A stretch of 64,000 bases of DNA from an uncultured Collinsella sp. (GCA_905208635.1 CAJLPX010000005.1:22431-86430); one strand, 5' to 3'; shown: positions 23,670 through 33,121, counted from the stretch's first letter. Program-made: numbers and translations. The notes: generated by a model from the letters alone, not told the origin.

Positions 23670-24557
23670 CTACGAGCGGGATTCAGAGACCGGTTCCCAT
23701 GCAATAAACGCCCAGCGAACCTTACGGACATGATCGAGCATATAGCGCCCCTGCGGCACGCCCTTGGATCCCGGCTCACCGGCATGGGGGTTCTCAATCA
23801 TGTGCTGGGCGATGTAGTCGCGCAGACGGTCGATCTTATCCTCGTTGCCATGCTCGAGCATACGGGAAAAATCCGCCACACCTGCCTCAAGGCTATCGAA
23901 GGTATCGCGACGAGGCGATTCAAAGTATGTAACCTGCGGCAACACACCCATCTGAATGAGGATGTTGAAGGCGTACACAAAGCCATTGCTGCAGGTAACC
24001 GAGGCGCCGATAGCGTTCATCAAGTGCAGATCATAGCGCGGGCTGGAGTTAGCGACCATCGTGACAGCACAACGCCGACGAGCCGTTCGATCAAGCTTGG
24101 CAAGCGCATCTTTTAGATTGGTCGTCGTAACCGACCGACTGGCAAAGGCAGCATCCACCGCTTTCGCGACCGGTCCAACCAAATCCCAATCATCATCCCA
24201 AGCAAGCTCAAGCGGCGTAATGCGATCCTCGAGCCCATAGTACTCAATGCCAGCATCAAGCGTGCCCAACATAGCAGGAGAGAAATCTGCCGCAATTATA
24301 GGATGCCCAGCCTGAGCAAGCGGAATAGCAATCGACCCAGCTCCACACCCCATATCCAGCACGGATTCCCCAGGCTTTAACGCCAACAGCTTCATAAAGT
24401 CCCGGGCATACGGGGCAGTCTCCAACGGCCGAAAATGCCGAGCCCGCTTATCCCATTCAAAAGAATCGTCAGCCCGCCGCCGATCAGCTTGCAGACGCAT
24501 CCATTCGCCATTCCAATCCGCAGAAAGCAGATCAGAACGAATCTCCCCATCAACCAC
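23670..24557 (-). CDS. SAM-dependent class I methyltransferase
   Basis: A 295-residue methyltransferase with motif I VLDMGCGAGSIAIPLA and a following acidic IIAADFSPAML. The substrate is unknown. The start is GTG 24557, preceded by AGGAGG with a 7-base spacer. A longer frame exists upstream, but it runs through a terminator hairpin (24577-24608) and would add a spurious hydrophobic N-terminus, so I reject it. The product resembles small-molecule methyltransferases rather than rRNA enzymes, a weak inference. Confidence 0.8.
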   Translation of the reverse strand: MVDGEIRSDLLSADWNGEWMRLQADRRRADDSFEWDKRARHFRPLETAPYARDFMKLLALKPGESVLDMGCGAGSIAIPLAQAGHPIIAADFSPAMLGTLDAGIEYYGLEDRITPLELAWDDDWDLVGPVAKAVDAAFASRSVTTTNLKDALAKLDRTARRRCAVTMVANSSPRYDLHLMNAIGASVTCSNGFVYAFNILIQMGVLPQVTYFESPRRDTFDSLEAGVADFSRMLEHGNEDKIDRLRDYIAQHMIENPHAGEPGSKGVPQGRYMLDHVRKVRWAFIAWEPVSESRS

Positions 24558-24576
24558 GGGCCAACCTCCTAGCAAC

Positions 24577-24608
24577 AAAAAAGCGACTCCTCCCAAAAGA
24601 AGAGCCGC
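24577..24608 (-). terminator. Terminator between the PFL-family gene and the methyltransferase (minus)
   Basis: On the minus strand GCGGCTCTTC pairs with GGAGGAGTCGC and is followed by CTTTTTTG. It lies 7 bases upstream of the methyltransferase ribosome site and should end transcripts from the PFL-family gene. Confidence 0.75.
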
Positions 24609-24721
24609 AACAAGCATATATCAGAAAAAGAACCGTTCCAACGCCAAACCGCCGCACCAGCCAAGTGGTGCAGGAGCGAAGCGGCTGCAACCGGGATAGA
24701 ACCCAACTGAGGTTCCGTTGT

Positions 24722-24863
24722 GCGAGGAGCCCCGGGGAGGGCAAATATATAAGGTCGATCGCGAGTTCCGCACGAGCCGGAGAGCACTTAATGTGCTCTC
24801 CGTGCGAGTCAGGACTGTCCGAGCAGGCGACCTTATATATTTGCCCTCCCCGGGGCTCCTCGC
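24722..24863. repeat. Nested palindromic element, copy 2 (142 bp)
   Basis: Perfect 36-bp inverted arms (24722-24757 and 24828-24863). Inside, CGCAC/GTGCG flanks a 9-bp stem GGAGAGCAC/GTGCTCTCC (24779-24787, 24793-24801) with loop TTAAT. The loop and stem top CACTTAATGTG are the exact reverse complement of those in the 8128-8270 element. The arms share only the GAGCCCCGG portion. Confidence 0.9.
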
Positions 24864-24876
24864 CAGTCCCCCTCAG

Positions 24877-26241
24877 CTAGTTCTTCAGCGAGTTCAGTGG
24901 TGCCGGGAAGCGTCCACCGCGGTGGGCAAGCACAGTGCCGGCGTTGGGGTTCACCGGCATGATGGGTGCACGGCCAAACAGGCCGCCGTACTCGACGCAG
25001 TCGCCCACGCCCTTGCCGATGGCGGGAATCACGCGGACGGCCGTGGTCTTGTTGTTGATGACGCCGATGGCCATCTCGTCGGCGATGATGCCGGCGATGG
25101 TCTCGACCGGGGTGTCGCCGGGGATGGCGATCATGTCCAGGCCAACGGAGCACACGCAGGTCATGGCCTCGAGCTTCTCGAGCGAAAGCGCGCCGGCTTC
25201 GACGGCGGCGATCATGCCGGCGTCCTCTGACACGGGGATGAAAGCGCCCGAGAGACCGCCCACGCTGGAGCTGGCCATGACGCCGCCCTTCTTGACGGCA
25301 TCGTTGAGCATGGCGAGCGCGCAGGTCGTGCCGGGGCCACCGCAGGTGCCCACGCCGATGATCTCGAGGATGCGCGCGACGGAGTCGCCGATGGCAGGCG
25401 TGGGAGCCAGCGACAGGTCGACGATGCCCTTCTCGACACCCAGGCGATGGGCGGCCTCGCGGCTCATGAGCTCGCCGGCACGGGTGATCTTAAAGGCGGT
25501 CTGCTTAATCTTTTCGGCGACTTCCATCATCGATGCGGAATCGGGCAGCGTCTCCAGGGCTGCGGCCATAACGCCGGGGCCCGAGACGCCTACGTTGATG
25601 ACGGCGTCGGCCTCGCCACCGCCGTGGACGGCGCCCGCCATAAACGGGGAGTCCTCGACCATGTTGGCAAAGCAGACAAACTTGGAAGCGCCGACGGAAT
25701 CCTGGTCGGCCGTGAGTTTAGCGGCATCGATGATGGTCTGGGCGGCCATAAGCACGGCGTCCATGTTGATGCCGGCGCGCAGGCTGGCGACGTTGACGCT
25801 GGAGCAGACACGGCTCGTGGTGGCGAGCGCCTGGGGGATGGACTGGATGACGCGGCGGTCGGCGTCGCCGATGCCCTTCTGGACGAGTGCGGAGAAGCCG
25901 CCCAGGTAATCGATGCCGAGCGTCTCGGCCGCACGGTCGAGGGCATGCGCGATGGGGGTGAGGTCCTCATCCTTGCAGCACGCGGCGATCTGCGCCACCG
26001 GGGTGACGGAAACGCGCTTGTTGACAATGGGGATACCGTACTCGCGCTCGAGGTTCTCGGCGGTCTCGACCAGATGCTCAGCCGTGTGCGTCACATGGTC
26101 GTAGATCTTCGTGCACATGCGGTCGAGGTTCTCGTCACCGCAACCCATGAGCGAAACACCCATGGTGATGGTCCTGATGTCGAGGTTCTGTTCCTCAACC
26201 ATGCCGCGGGTTTCCGCGATTTCTGCGGGCGTGATCGCCAT
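24877..26241 (-). CDS. PFL-family protein (UPF0210/COG2848)
   Basis: A 454-residue conserved protein with GVSLMGCGDENLDRMCTKIYDH, GVSGPGVMAAAL and GTCGGPGTTCALAML. I place it in the UPF0210 (COG2848) family from memory; members are often called PFL family but their activity is not established. ATG 26241 follows AGGAGC; an in-frame extension to 26298 lacks a ribosome site. It follows metH on the same strand, separated by 108 bases that contain a hairpin. Confidence 0.82.
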   Translation of the reverse strand: MAITPAEIAETRGMVEEQNLDIRTITMGVSLMGCGDENLDRMCTKIYDHVTHTAEHLVETAENLEREYGIPIVNKRVSVTPVAQIAACCKDEDLTPIAHALDRAAETLGIDYLGGFSALVQKGIGDADRRVIQSIPQALATTSRVCSSVNVASLRAGINMDAVLMAAQTIIDAAKLTADQDSVGASKFVCFANMVEDSPFMAGAVHGGGEADAVINVGVSGPGVMAAALETLPDSASMMEVAEKIKQTAFKITRAGELMSREAAHRLGVEKGIVDLSLAPTPAIGDSVARILEIIGVGTCGGPGTTCALAMLNDAVKKGGVMASSSVGGLSGAFIPVSEDAGMIAAVEAGALSLEKLEAMTCVCSVGLDMIAIPGDTPVETIAGIIADEMAIGVINNKTTAVRVIPAIGKGVGDCVEYGGLFGRAPIMPVNPNAGTVLAHRGGRFPAPLNSLKN

Positions 26242-26286
26242 CCTTGCGCTCCTATCTGCCAAAACGAGCATAGTCTTATCTATTCT

Positions 26287-26324
26287 AACGTGCCGCACGT
26301 GCCAAGTGGCGCGTGCGGCACGTT
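26287..26324. other. 13-bp inverted repeat between metH and the PFL-family gene
   Basis: AACGTGCCGCACG (26287-26299) is the exact inverse of CGTGCGGCACGTT (26312-26324). It could terminate metH transcription or regulate the next gene. The T-run on the minus strand is poor. Confidence 0.6.
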
Positions 26325-26349
26325 TTGGTGCTCGGTTGTTTCCGTTGTG

Positions 26350-28908
26350 TTACTTCCCAAAGACCTCTTCGGCGATACGAGCGCTCTCGGCGGCGTCCTT
26401 GGCGTAGTAGTCCGCGCCGATTTGCTTGGCGTATTCGGGGGTGAGCACGGCGCCGCCCACGATGATCTTGACGCCCGGAACCTCGGCATGGAGCAACTTG
26501 ATGGTCTCTTCCATGGCGACGACCGTGGTGGTCATAAGCGCCGAGAGGCCGACGAGCTTGATGTCACGCTCCTGCACGGTCTTGAGCACCTCTTGCGGGT
26601 CGACATTGCGGCCTAGGTCAAAGACGGTGTAGCCGTAGTTATCGAGCAGCATCTTGACGATGTTCTTGCCGATATCGTGGATGTCGCCCTTGACGGTGGC
26701 CACGCAGATCTTGCCCTTGTCGGCGATCTCGCCGGCGGGCATCAGGCGCTTGATGGTGTCGAAGCCCACGCGCGCGGCCTCGGCCGAGGCCATGAGTTGC
26801 GGCAAGAAGAACTTGCCCTGGTCAAAGAGGACGCCCACCTCGTCGAGGGCGGGGATAAAGTGATTGTTGATGAGGTCCATGGCGTCGTGGTCGGCCAACA
26901 GGCGTTCGGTCTCGGCCGCGATCTCGCCTTTGCGGCCCGAGACGACCATGCGATGAATCGGGTCGTCGTTGCCGTCGGTGCCAGCGGTGCCAGCAGCGGG
27001 CACGGTGTCGGTCGATGCGGCCTGAGCCGCTGCCGGGTTGGCGGCGATCTTGTACGGATCGGTCCAGCCGGCATAGCGCTCGATGTATCCGGTCGAGCCC
27101 TCGTCCTCAACGCTCAGGACGCGATAGCTGTAGACGGTGTCCATAAAGCGCTTGGAGCCCGGGTTCATGATGGGGGCGTCCAGGCCCGCGCCAAAGGCGG
27201 CGGCCAAAAAGACCGAGCCCAGCAGCGGGCGAGCGGGCAGGCCAAAGCTGATGTTCGACACGCCGAGCGCGCATTTGACACCCAGGCGCTCCTTGCACAG
27301 GGACATGGCGCGCAGGATCTGCTCAGCCTGGCGTTGATTGGTCGAGGCGGTCATGACCAGGCAGTCGATGAGGATGCGGTCCGGGCCGATGCCGTAGCGG
27401 GCGGCCTCGGCCACGATGCGCTCGGCGATGCCGTAGCGGGCCTCGGCGGTATCGGGGATGCCGCCTTCGTCGAGCGTAAGGCCGACAACGTTGGTGCCGT
27501 AGTGGGCGACCAGCGGGAAGATCTCGTCCATGATCTGCTGCTTGCCGTTGACCGAGTTGATGATGGGCTTGCCGGCGTAGCGACGTACGGCGGCCTCGAC
27601 GGCGGCGGGGTCGGTGGAGTCGATCTGCAGCGGCAGCAGCGTGGAGCCTTGGAGCTGCTCGGTCGCTTGCTGGATGACCTTGACCTCGTCGATCTCGGGC
27701 AGGCCGACGTTGACGTCCAGGATATCGGCGCCCTGCTCCTGCTGGCTGATGCCCTGGCTCACGACGTAGTCCAGGTCGCCGTCGCGTAGGGCCTGCTGCA
27801 GGCGCTTTTTGCCGGTGGGGTTGATGCGCTCGCCGATGACGGCGATCTTGTGGCCGTCGCAGGGGAGGTCCACGACCGTCTGGGCGCTCGTGACCGACAT
27901 GCTGGGCTTGCGGTGGCGCGGACTGGGCGTGTGGTTATCGATAAGCGTGCGCAGCGCTGCCATGTGCGCCGGCGTGGTGCCGCAGCAGCCGCCCACGACG
28001 CTTACGCCGTCCTCAATCATACCGGCGACGGCCACGGCGTACTCGGGCGCCTGGATATCAAAGACGGTGTTGCCGTCGTCGTCCACGCGGGGCAGTCCTG
28101 CATTGGCCTGCACCATAACGGGCTTGTCGGTGACGGTGAGCATACGCGCGGCGAGTCCTCGGAGCTCGGCCGGGCCCTGGCTGCAGTTGATGCCAAGGAC
28201 GTCGGCGCCGATGGCGTCGAGGGTGATGGCGGCGACCTCGGGGCTCGTGCCCAAGAAGGTGCGGCCGTCTTCCTCAAAGGTCATGGTGGCAAAGACGGGC
28301 AAGTCGGAGTTCTCGCGGCAGGCGAGGACTGCCGCCTTGATCTCGGCAAGATCGGTCATGGTTTCGATAATAAAGAGGTCAACACCCGCGGCGACGCCAG
28401 CGTGCACCTCCTCGGCAAAGAGATCGTAGGCCTCGTCGAAGCTGAGGGTGCCCAGGGGGCGAAGCTGCGCACCGATGGGGCCGATGTCGCCGGCGACGTA
28501 ATGGGCACCGGCCGCGCGGGCGCAGGTGACGGCCGCGGCAAAGACGTCTGCCACGGTGGCGGCACCGTCGAGCTTGTGGGCGTTGGCGCCAAAGGTGTTG
28601 GCGGTGATCACGTCGCAGCCGGCTTCGACGTACTGACGCTGGATGTCGGTAATGACCTGAGGCTCCTCAAAGTTGAGCAGCTCGGGCAGGGCGCCGGCCT
28701 TCATGCCGGCCGCCTGCAGCATGGTACCCATGCCGCCGTCGAACAGCAGGTGTCCGGTGCCCTTGATGGCGGCGCGCAGACGATCGTCCTTAATGCGAAG
28801 GTCGTCGATCGTGCGCGTCTTGTATACAGCGCCATTACGGCGTGCGGCATCAACGGGTGCCGCCAGCGCGGCACCGTCCAGATCATGAGTGATAAGCGGA
28901 GTAAACAT
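26350..28908 (-). CDS. metH: Cobalamin-dependent methionine synthase lacking the activation domain
   Basis: An 852-residue MetH that transfers a methyl group from methyltetrahydrofolate via B12 to homocysteine. In order: homocysteine domain with zinc ligands (NCSQGP and VGGCCGTTP), pterin-binding domain (RINPTGKKRLQQAL), helical cap (PALDEVG) and B12-binding domain with GDIHDIGKN, where His is the lower cobalt ligand. The C-terminal SAM-dependent activation domain is missing. It is encoded by the adjacent upstream gene. AGGAGC lies 5 bases before the ATG. Part of the metF-activation-metH operon. Confidence 0.94.
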   Translation of the reverse strand: MFTPLITHDLDGAALAAPVDAARRNGAVYKTRTIDDLRIKDDRLRAAIKGTGHLLFDGGMGTMLQAAGMKAGALPELLNFEEPQVITDIQRQYVEAGCDVITANTFGANAHKLDGAATVADVFAAAVTCARAAGAHYVAGDIGPIGAQLRPLGTLSFDEAYDLFAEEVHAGVAAGVDLFIIETMTDLAEIKAAVLACRENSDLPVFATMTFEEDGRTFLGTSPEVAAITLDAIGADVLGINCSQGPAELRGLAARMLTVTDKPVMVQANAGLPRVDDDGNTVFDIQAPEYAVAVAGMIEDGVSVVGGCCGTTPAHMAALRTLIDNHTPSPRHRKPSMSVTSAQTVVDLPCDGHKIAVIGERINPTGKKRLQQALRDGDLDYVVSQGISQQEQGADILDVNVGLPEIDEVKVIQQATEQLQGSTLLPLQIDSTDPAAVEAAVRRYAGKPIINSVNGKQQIMDEIFPLVAHYGTNVVGLTLDEGGIPDTAEARYGIAERIVAEAARYGIGPDRILIDCLVMTASTNQRQAEQILRAMSLCKERLGVKCALGVSNISFGLPARPLLGSVFLAAAFGAGLDAPIMNPGSKRFMDTVYSYRVLSVEDEGSTGYIERYAGWTDPYKIAANPAAAQAASTDTVPAAGTAGTDGNDDPIHRMVVSGRKGEIAAETERLLADHDAMDLINNHFIPALDEVGVLFDQGKFFLPQLMASAEAARVGFDTIKRLMPAGEIADKGKICVATVKGDIHDIGKNIVKMLLDNYGYTVFDLGRNVDPQEVLKTVQERDIKLVGLSALMTTTVVAMEETIKLLHAEVPGVKIIVGGAVLTPEYAKQIGADYYAKDAAESARIAEEVFGK

Positions 28909-28917
28909 CGATGGCTC

Positions 28918-29706
28918 CTAATGGCTGGAATAGCAGGTGGTGTGGGCGGCGCGGAAGCGGCAGTGCTCACGCATGCGGCAGATATTGCAGGTGGGGCGGC
29001 TCTGGGCGTCGTGGACTTCGCCGTCAAACAGACCAATCACCGCGGTCACGCTCTTGGTGGGCATGAGCAGGCTGGTGGGCGTGACGGTAAGCCCGATGAG
29101 CCGCGTGGCGTTGAGCGCATTCACGATCGAGCGCTGGGCCGAGAGCGGGCAGTCGCCATAGCCGGGACTAAAGCGCCAGTTGCCGGCGAGCCCATGAACG
29201 GCGGCGTCCGTCTTGACCTGCTGGTCCATTTGCTCAACGGCGGCTTCTACATAGGCAGAGCATGCGGCGTCGAGCACGGCTCCCTCTAGGGGCTGCTGAG
29301 CTCCCGTGGTGCGCAGACGACGCTCGGCGTCCATGCCGAGGGTGCATGCCATGAGCGCGGCCATGCGGGCGTCCTTGAGATGTCGATAGATGTCGCGACC
29401 GCGCAGCTCAACGTTGGTGCCAACCAGACGGATGCAAGGCTCTCCCTGCTCGTCCACGCCCGTGGCATCGACGGTAAACACGCGCCGCACGCCGCGGGGC
29501 TCAATGTCCAGCTCAAGGCGCTCGACCACAAGCTCAATACGTCGTGACAGCTCGGGCTCAATCTGCTGGCCGCCGTAGCCCAGATACCGCAGCATCTCGG
29601 CACGGTCGACACGGGGATGGTGCGCAGCATCGACACGGTAAAGCGCCGGCGACGCAAGGTCGGCCGGCACTTCGACAGCGGTTGTATCGATGTGCGGTTT
29701 TTCCAT
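28918..29706 (-). CDS. Stand-alone MetH reactivation-domain protein
   Basis: A 262-residue protein whose C-terminal part matches the B12-dependent methionine synthase activation domain (RFSPGYGDCPLSAQ, VTPTSLLMPTKSVTAV). It probably rebinds SAM and reductively remethylates oxidised cobalamin on the truncated MetH next door. A CxxC-x5-C motif (CNICRMREHC) near the C-terminus is not part of the classical domain and could bind a metal or Fe-S cluster. Its ATG overlaps the metF stop by one base; metH begins 9 bases after its stop. Confidence 0.88.
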   Translation of the reverse strand: MEKPHIDTTAVEVPADLASPALYRVDAAHHPRVDRAEMLRYLGYGGQQIEPELSRRIELVVERLELDIEPRGVRRVFTVDATGVDEQGEPCIRLVGTNVELRGRDIYRHLKDARMAALMACTLGMDAERRLRTTGAQQPLEGAVLDAACSAYVEAAVEQMDQQVKTDAAVHGLAGNWRFSPGYGDCPLSAQRSIVNALNATRLIGLTVTPTSLLMPTKSVTAVIGLFDGEVHDAQSRPTCNICRMREHCRFRAAHTTCYSSH

Positions 29707-30578
29707 TACCCCAGGCGCTCCATAATGGTCGCGGCGATCGCAGGACGATTCATAGTGTACAGGTGCAGACCGGCGGCACCGTGCTCCTTAAGGTCGCAAA
29801 GCTGACGGGCGGCATAATCTACACCGGCTGCCTGCAGGCTCTCGGGGTCGTTCTCGTACTTGGCGAGAATCTTGATGACGGGGGAGGGCAGCGATGCGCC
29901 GCACATAAAGACCATGCGGCTGATCTGGGACTTGCCCATAAACGGCATGATGCCCGCGGTGATGGGCACCGTGATGCCCGCCTTGTCGGCAAGCTCGCGG
30001 AAGCGGTAGAAGCACTCGTTGTCAAAGAAGAGCTGCGTCACAAAGAAGCTCGCGCCGGCGTCCTGTTTTTGCTTGAGGTATTCGACCGAAGCGTTGAGGT
30101 CCTCACAGGCAATGTGGCCCTCGGGGTAGGCCGCGGCGCCCACGCAAAAGCCGGCGTCGACGAGCTCGGGGATGAGGTCGCGGGCGTAGGCGTAGTCCGA
30201 GGCGGGCTTGTCGTCCTCGGTCGCGCCAGCAGGAAGATCACCGCGCAGGGCCAGCACATTTTCTACGCCGGCGGAGCGGTATTCGTCGATCTTGGCGGCG
30301 ATGTCGGCATGCGTGCGGCCAACGCAGGTAAGGTGCGCCACCGAGGGCGTATTGAATTCGCTCGTAATCATATGCGCGATGGGGGCGGTGGTGGCGCCGT
30401 TGCCCGAGCCGCCGGCAGAGCAGGTGACCGAGACAAAGCTCGGCGAAAGCTTGCACAGATTGCCTGCCACTTCGCGAGCCGTGTCGAGGGTCAGCTCGCC
30501 CTTGGGCGGGAACATCTCAAACGAAACGGGTGCGGTGCCCTGGGATGCTGCCTGCTTAAAAACCTCGTCGACGCGCAT
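29706..30578 (-). CDS. metF: Methylenetetrahydrofolate reductase
   Basis: A 290-residue flavoprotein-type MetF that makes 5-methyl-THF for MetH. Signatures are SFEMFPPKGE, SVTCSAGGSG, HLTCVGRTHADI, LALRGDLP, FFVTQLFFDN and the ITAGIMPFM loop. ATG 30578 follows AAAGGAG with a 6-base spacer; the in-frame extension to 30644 is unsupported. First gene of the metF-activation-metH operon. The upstream region carries a large hairpin at 30718-30793. Confidence 0.93.
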   Translation of the reverse strand: MRVDEVFKQAASQGTAPVSFEMFPPKGELTLDTAREVAGNLCKLSPSFVSVTCSAGGSGNGATTAPIAHMITSEFNTPSVAHLTCVGRTHADIAAKIDEYRSAGVENVLALRGDLPAGATEDDKPASDYAYARDLIPELVDAGFCVGAAAYPEGHIACEDLNASVEYLKQKQDAGASFFVTQLFFDNECFYRFRELADKAGITVPITAGIMPFMGKSQISRMVFMCGASLPSPVIKILAKYENDPESLQAAGVDYAARQLCDLKEHGAAGLHLYTMNRPAIAATIMERLG

Positions 30579-30717
30579 ATCGTGCTCCTTTAGATACGTA
30601 ATAGTGTGATGTGTTGTAAGGATTCTACAGCACCACTGTGTCACGGTGGAGTTTCACTCGCTATTCGGGGATACCAATCAAAGATGCCTTGCTATCGACA
30701 TTCCCTATAGCAGAGCG

Positions 30718-30793
30718 GTCAATCTAGGATGGGGCTATAAAGACTGGTATCTGATGCGAAATACCAGTTAATAGAGCCCCATCCCAAATTGAC
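30718..30793. repeat. Large imperfect inverted repeat in the metF/glnA intergenic region
   Basis: Two 33-bp arms (30718-30750 and 30761-30793) match in 27 positions around a 10-base loop. There is no T-run on either side, so it is not a normal terminator. It lies between divergent metF and glnA. Confidence 0.75.
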
Positions 30794-30898
30794 TACCCTT
30801 AAACCATGGGGAGAGGTCTGCAATTTATACAGTTGATTGGCTGTTGAGGACGGCAACGCCGCCGCGATGCGGTAACCTCATTGATTGGTTTCGTGACA

Positions 30899-30919
30899 GC
30901 AACATAACGGTAATGTTGC
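30899..30919 (+). promoter_or_regulatory. Inverted repeat upstream of glnA
   Basis: GCAACAT-AACGGTA-ATGTTGC, a perfect 7-bp inverted repeat 85 bases before the glnA start. It is a candidate binding site for a nitrogen regulator; no known consensus was matched. Confidence 0.45.
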
Positions 30920-31004
30920 GGAAACACGACGAGCCTAATCTATGACTCGTTCGTTAGTAATCAACACCGCTTCTCACGCGGTGCCGATACGAAGGGAGTT
31001 CCGT

Positions 31005-33092
31005 ATGGCCGAACTTACTGACCGCTTCGGGACCATGGTGTTCTCTGAGGAAGTCATGAAGGACTACCTCCCCAAGGACATTTGGAAGCGCCTTGCTGCA
31101 ACCCTCGAGGACGGTGAGCCGCTCGACCTGGATGTGGCCAACGCCGTTGCCCACGCCATGAAGGTCTGGGCCATCTCCAAGGGCGCGACGCACTACGCGC
31201 ACTGGTTCCAGCCGCTTTCGGGCATTACTTCCGAGAAGCACGACAGCTTCCTCGAGCCCAACCACGACGGCACCGCCATTACCAAGTTTACGGGCAAGAA
31301 CCTCATCCAGGGCGAGCCGGACGCCTCCAGCTTCCCCAACGGCGGCCTGCGTGCCACCTTCGAGGCCCGTGGCTACACCGCTTGGGATCCCACCAGCCCC
31401 GCATTCATTAAGGACGATGTCCTGTGCATCCCCACGGCTTTCTGCTCCTACACGGGCGAGGCCCTGGACAAGAAGACCCCGCTGCTGCGCTCCATGACCG
31501 CGCTCTCGCGTGAGTCCAAGCGCGTTTTGGCGTTGTTTGGCAAGACCCCCAAGAAGGTCGTTCCTTCCGTGGGCGATGAGCAGGAGTACTTCCTGATCAA
31601 GAAGGACGCTTACCGCAAGCGCAGGGACCTGGTCATCACCGGTCGCACTCTCTTTGGCGCTGCTCCCTGCAAGGGCCAGGAGCTCGAGGAGCACTACTTT
31701 GGCGCTATCCGCCCCACCGTCTCGGCCTATATGAAGGACCTGGACGATGAACTGTGGGCGCTTGGCATTCCTGCCAAGACCAAGCACAACGAGGTCGCTC
31801 CCTGCCAGCATGAGCTCGCTCCTGTCTATGGCGAGGTGAACGAGGCCATCGACCAGAACCTGGTCATGATGGAGAAGATGAAGCTCATCGCCTCCCGTCA
31901 CGACTTGGTCTGCCTGCTGCACGAGAAGCCCTTTGAGGGCATCAACGGTTCGGGCAAGCACAACAACTGGTCGCTTGGCACCGAGTCCGAGAACCTGCTC
32001 GACCCGGGCGACACCCCGCTCGACAACCTGCAGTTCATCGTCTTCCTCACCGCGGTGATCGAGGCCGTCGATAACTATCAGGAGCTCCTGCGTGCCTCCG
32101 TTGCCTCGGCCGGCAACGATCATCGTCTGGGCGCCAACGAGGCTCCTCCGGCGATTATGTCCATCTTCCTGGGCGACCAGCTTACCGAGGTCGTCGAGAA
32201 GATCATCGATGGCAAGGCTTCCGTCCATGCCACGCGCGGCGTGCTCGACCTGGGCGCCGATACCCTGCCCAAGCTGATGCAGGACAACACCGACCGCAAC
32301 CGCACCTCCCCGTTTGCCTTCACCGGCAACAAGTTCGAGTTCCGTGCCTGCGGTTCCGAGCAGAACGTCTCCGACTCCAACCTGGTGCTCGATGCCGCCG
32401 TGGCCAAGTCGCTCAAGTCCTTCGCCGACGCACTCGAGGGTACGCCCGAGGATAAGTTCCAGGACGCCGCGCTCGAGTACTGCAAGAAGGTGCTGACCGA
32501 TCACCAGCGCATCCTGTTCTCCGGCGACGGTTACTCCGACGAGTGGCCCATCGAGGCCGAGAAGCGCGGCCTTGCCAACAACAAGACCACGGCCGACGCT
32601 CTTCCCGCCTTTGTTTCCGATAAGGCTATCGCGCTCTTTGAGGAGACGGGCGTCCTGACCAAGGCCGAGGCTCAGTGCCGCTATGACTGCAAGCTCGAGA
32701 AGTACAACAAGCTCATGAACATCGAGGCCACCACGATGGTTCGCGAGGCGCGTCGTACCTATCGTCCGGTCATTACCGCCTATGCCACCAAGGTCGCTAA
32801 GGGCCTTGAGACTATTCGTGCCGCCGGTGCTGAGGCCGCCATGCAGTGCGAGCAGAACACGCTCAACAAGCTCTGCAACGGCATCACCGCCATCAACGAC
32901 TCCATCAAGGCGCTCGACGCCGTACATCAGAAGGCCGAGGCTCTCGATGGCCAGGAGCAGGCCAACGTGTACGCGCACGAGGTCGTTCCTGCTATGGATA
33001 CGCTGCGCGCCGCCGTGGATGCCATGGAGGAGATCGTGGCAGCCGACTACTGGCCGGTCCCGACCTACGACGACATCCTGTTCTACGTGTAG
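31005..33092 (+). CDS. glnA: Glutamine synthetase, type III
   Basis: A 695-residue GSIII (GlnN type), ATP-dependent ligation of ammonia to glutamate. Length fits type III, well above the roughly 450 residues of type I. Motifs include EKHDSFLEP, KFTGKNLIQGEPDASSFPNG, VGDEQEYFLIKK, KTKHNEVAPCQHELAP, GINGSGKHNNWS and DRNRTSPFAFTGNKFEFRA. ATG 31005 follows GAAGGGAG; the extension to 30942 is not supported. It is monocistronic and ends at a strong terminator. Confidence 0.95.
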   Translation: MAELTDRFGTMVFSEEVMKDYLPKDIWKRLAATLEDGEPLDLDVANAVAHAMKVWAISKGATHYAHWFQPLSGITSEKHDSFLEPNHDGTAITKFTGKNLIQGEPDASSFPNGGLRATFEARGYTAWDPTSPAFIKDDVLCIPTAFCSYTGEALDKKTPLLRSMTALSRESKRVLALFGKTPKKVVPSVGDEQEYFLIKKDAYRKRRDLVITGRTLFGAAPCKGQELEEHYFGAIRPTVSAYMKDLDDELWALGIPAKTKHNEVAPCQHELAPVYGEVNEAIDQNLVMMEKMKLIASRHDLVCLLHEKPFEGINGSGKHNNWSLGTESENLLDPGDTPLDNLQFIVFLTAVIEAVDNYQELLRASVASAGNDHRLGANEAPPAIMSIFLGDQLTEVVEKIIDGKASVHATRGVLDLGADTLPKLMQDNTDRNRTSPFAFTGNKFEFRACGSEQNVSDSNLVLDAAVAKSLKSFADALEGTPEDKFQDAALEYCKKVLTDHQRILFSGDGYSDEWPIEAEKRGLANNKTTADALPAFVSDKAIALFEETGVLTKAEAQCRYDCKLEKYNKLMNIEATTMVREARRTYRPVITAYATKVAKGLETIRAAGAEAAMQCEQNTLNKLCNGITAINDSIKALDAVHQKAEALDGQEQANVYAHEVVPAMDTLRAAVDAMEEIVAADYWPVPTYDDILFYV

Positions 33093-33121
33093 GGCGTAAC
33101 TGACATATCGTCACGGCATTG

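Noticed and set aside
24558..24617. Longer N-terminus of the methyltransferase with a hydrophobic start
   Set aside because: It would be translated through a terminator hairpin, and GTG 24557 has an ideal AGGAGG.
30954..32978. 674-codon minus-strand ORF opposite glnA
   Set aside because: Antisense shadow of a strongly GC-biased gene; the product is low-complexity in Gly/Val/Leu and matches no family.
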